DNA of 61,447 nucleotides, from contig JAFTJQ010000008.1 in NCBI GenBank assembly GCA_017456285.1, positions 1-61,447 on the forward strand. The letters are read 5' to 3'. Shown piece by piece: positions 60,619 through 61,447 of the stretch. The first letter of the stretch is position 1, and each line of letters begins with the position of its first letter. The DNA comes from Lentisphaeria bacterium. Its GTDB lineage: Bacteria; Verrucomicrobiota; Lentisphaeria; Victivallales; Victivallaceae. The position numbers and the translations under genes are program-made. Under the pieces are notes generated by a model, which did not search any database, was not told the DNA's origin, and was given only the letters and a program-made list of their open reading frames with translations.

Positions 60619-61447
60619 GAATTAAGAATTAAGAATGCATCCTCCGTCGCCAAAGGCTATGGAGGACAGGGGAATTATAAATTATTGTAGGTGTCGTGCT
60701 AAAAAAATTAAGAATTCAGAATTAAGAATTATGAATTACGGCAGGTGTCGCTCTTTTGGAGCGACTACATTCGAGCCTGGCGGCTCGTAGACTGGATGCT
60801 TCGTCGCTTTCGCTCCTCTGCATGACGTCAAAATTGATTTTGCAACGGCGGCAGAGATAATCCAAACTCGTCATTCAGAGCGTAGCGAAGAATCCAGAAA
60901 AAATAATATTTGTGTATATTGGTGATTAAATCGGTACGGCATCAGCTCCACGCTGATGTTTGGACGGATTGGGTAAAATTTTTTGAGTCGAGGATTCAAC
61001 TGTCTGCTATCGCAGACGGGCGGTGGACGGCAACAAGCTTGCTGCCTTTTTTTTGAGGGGCTAATTCCGCCCCTCAATCTCCCCGAAGCAGGTCATCGAC
61101 CTGCACCAAACAGATGCTTTGCATCTTATCACGCTCACGCACTCGTTAAACTTATCAAATAATTCACAACCAACGCCCATTTCGTCCTGTCAACGGTAAG
61201 GAAGAGGGGGAATACAAAGGGGGAGAGTAACTTGGAGCGATTTAGTGACAAGTGGCAATCTCCCCCGTTGTGTGGCAACTCGTGGCAAAAGATTTGAGGT
61301 GTCATTCCGCAAAAAAGCGGGAGGACAACTCGAAAATTTTGCCACATTGAAGCAATCACCAAACCGCCATATCACGCCCACTCAAATTACAATTGTCCAG
61401 CCTGATGGCTGGTTGCTGGGGTGTGGGGAGTGCAATCAACTCCCCAC
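60619..61447 (+). repeat. Dispersed intergenic hairpin repeat, copy C (runs off window)
   Basis: This holds the full module order in plus orientation: GAATGCATCCTCCGTCGCC block (60633), GTCGCTC hairpin, GAGCC/GGCTC hairpin, CATTCAGAGCGTAGCGAAGA (60873), AATATTTGTGTATATTGG (60906), CATCAGC/GCTGATG hairpin (60940-60958), GTCTGC/GCAGAC hairpin (61002-61018), GGCGGTGGACGGC (61019), the GAGGGGC/GCCCCTC hairpin (61056-61076), GCAGGTC/GACCTGC (61086-61102) and CCAACGCCCATTTCGTCCTG (61171). The AATTAAGAATT and AGGTGTCG pieces appear twice near 60621-60750, suggesting nested insertion. A GTGGGGAGT/ACTCCCCAC hairpin ends the window (61423-61447). No gene is supported here. Confidence 0.85.

Noticed and set aside
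1-61447. CRISPR array, prophage, transposase, rRNA or tRNA genes
   Set aside because: Reading both strands by eye I found no regularly spaced direct repeats, no transposase or phage proteins, and no RNA gene with recognisable conserved segments. A search with tRNAscan-SE and Rfam would be decisive.

Overview
The window is about 61 kb of AT-rich chromosome (roughly 40% G+C by eye) from a Gram-negative, strictly anaerobic, fermentative bacterium. Outer-membrane LptD and several lipoproteins show the double membrane. A PerR-type regulator with superoxide reductase, ferritin, flavodiiron protein, rubredoxin and rubrerythrin shows an anaerobe that meets traces of oxygen. Acetate kinase, phosphotransacetylase and a sodium-pumping carboxylase/decarboxylase show fermentation with a sodium cycle. 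The overlapping dksA-lspA pair, the GGDGT-type phosphofructokinase and the overall gene set would fit the PVC superphylum (for example a gut Lentisphaerota), but no rRNA gene is present and this placement is inference.

Layout. 1-935: the start of a truncated gene behind a structured RNA with its own terminator, then dispersed repeat copy A. 936-4660 (minus): UPF0489 protein, NAD synthetase, MreB. 4750-7600 (minus): oxygen-defence operon perR, dfx, ftn, fprA, rubredoxin. 7930-10281 (minus): ribF, a membrane-anchored MerR-like protein, acpS. 10310-13840 (plus): coaD, DUF177, a small membrane protein, a large lipoprotein, acpP. 13965-16553: a divergent prenyl synthase and phosphofructokinase. 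16572-23234 (plus): SpeE-like membrane protein, acyltransferase, lptD, rsmB. 23311-25914 (plus): infC-rpmI-rplT, then pheS without pheT. 25928-26480: repeat copy B. 26541-30605 (minus): glnA; dksA-lspA; cysK and a small lipoprotein. 30780-35929 (plus): clpC with two peptide-ABC permeases. 35946-39495 (minus): flippase, lipoprotein and a zinc-ribbon homing-endonuclease-like gene. 39537-47567 (plus): aroF, peptide-binding lipoprotein, birA, oadG, oadA, oadB. 47628-52395: acetyl esterase, ackA-pta, antiporter. 52483-54358 (minus): small exported protein and gltX. 54477-58227 (plus): ADP-ribosylglycohydrolase-family gene, NhaC, AraC regulator. 58297-59163 (minus): RicT/PSP1. 59275-60554 (plus): DUF1805, small membrane protein, rubrerythrin. 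60619-61447: repeat copy C.

How the genes work together. Biotin ligase lies directly upstream of the sodium-pump genes. The catalytic subunit has two biotin-accepting domains in tandem, and the membrane subunit has an extra exported N-terminal region. Two sodium/proton antiporters elsewhere in the window could use the same sodium gradient. The esterase releases acetate next to the acetate/acetyl-phosphate genes.

Most promising unexplained signals: (1) the minus-strand structured leader at 211-335, (2) a family of long intergenic repeats made of hairpins whose stems co-vary between copies, (3) a modular endonuclease with five zinc-ribbon repeats, (4) protein oddities around the biotin enzymes, and (5) a uniform promoter architecture (TTGxxx, 16 bp, TATxTT-like) before many operons. 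No tRNA, rRNA, CRISPR array, transposase or prophage genes were recognised.
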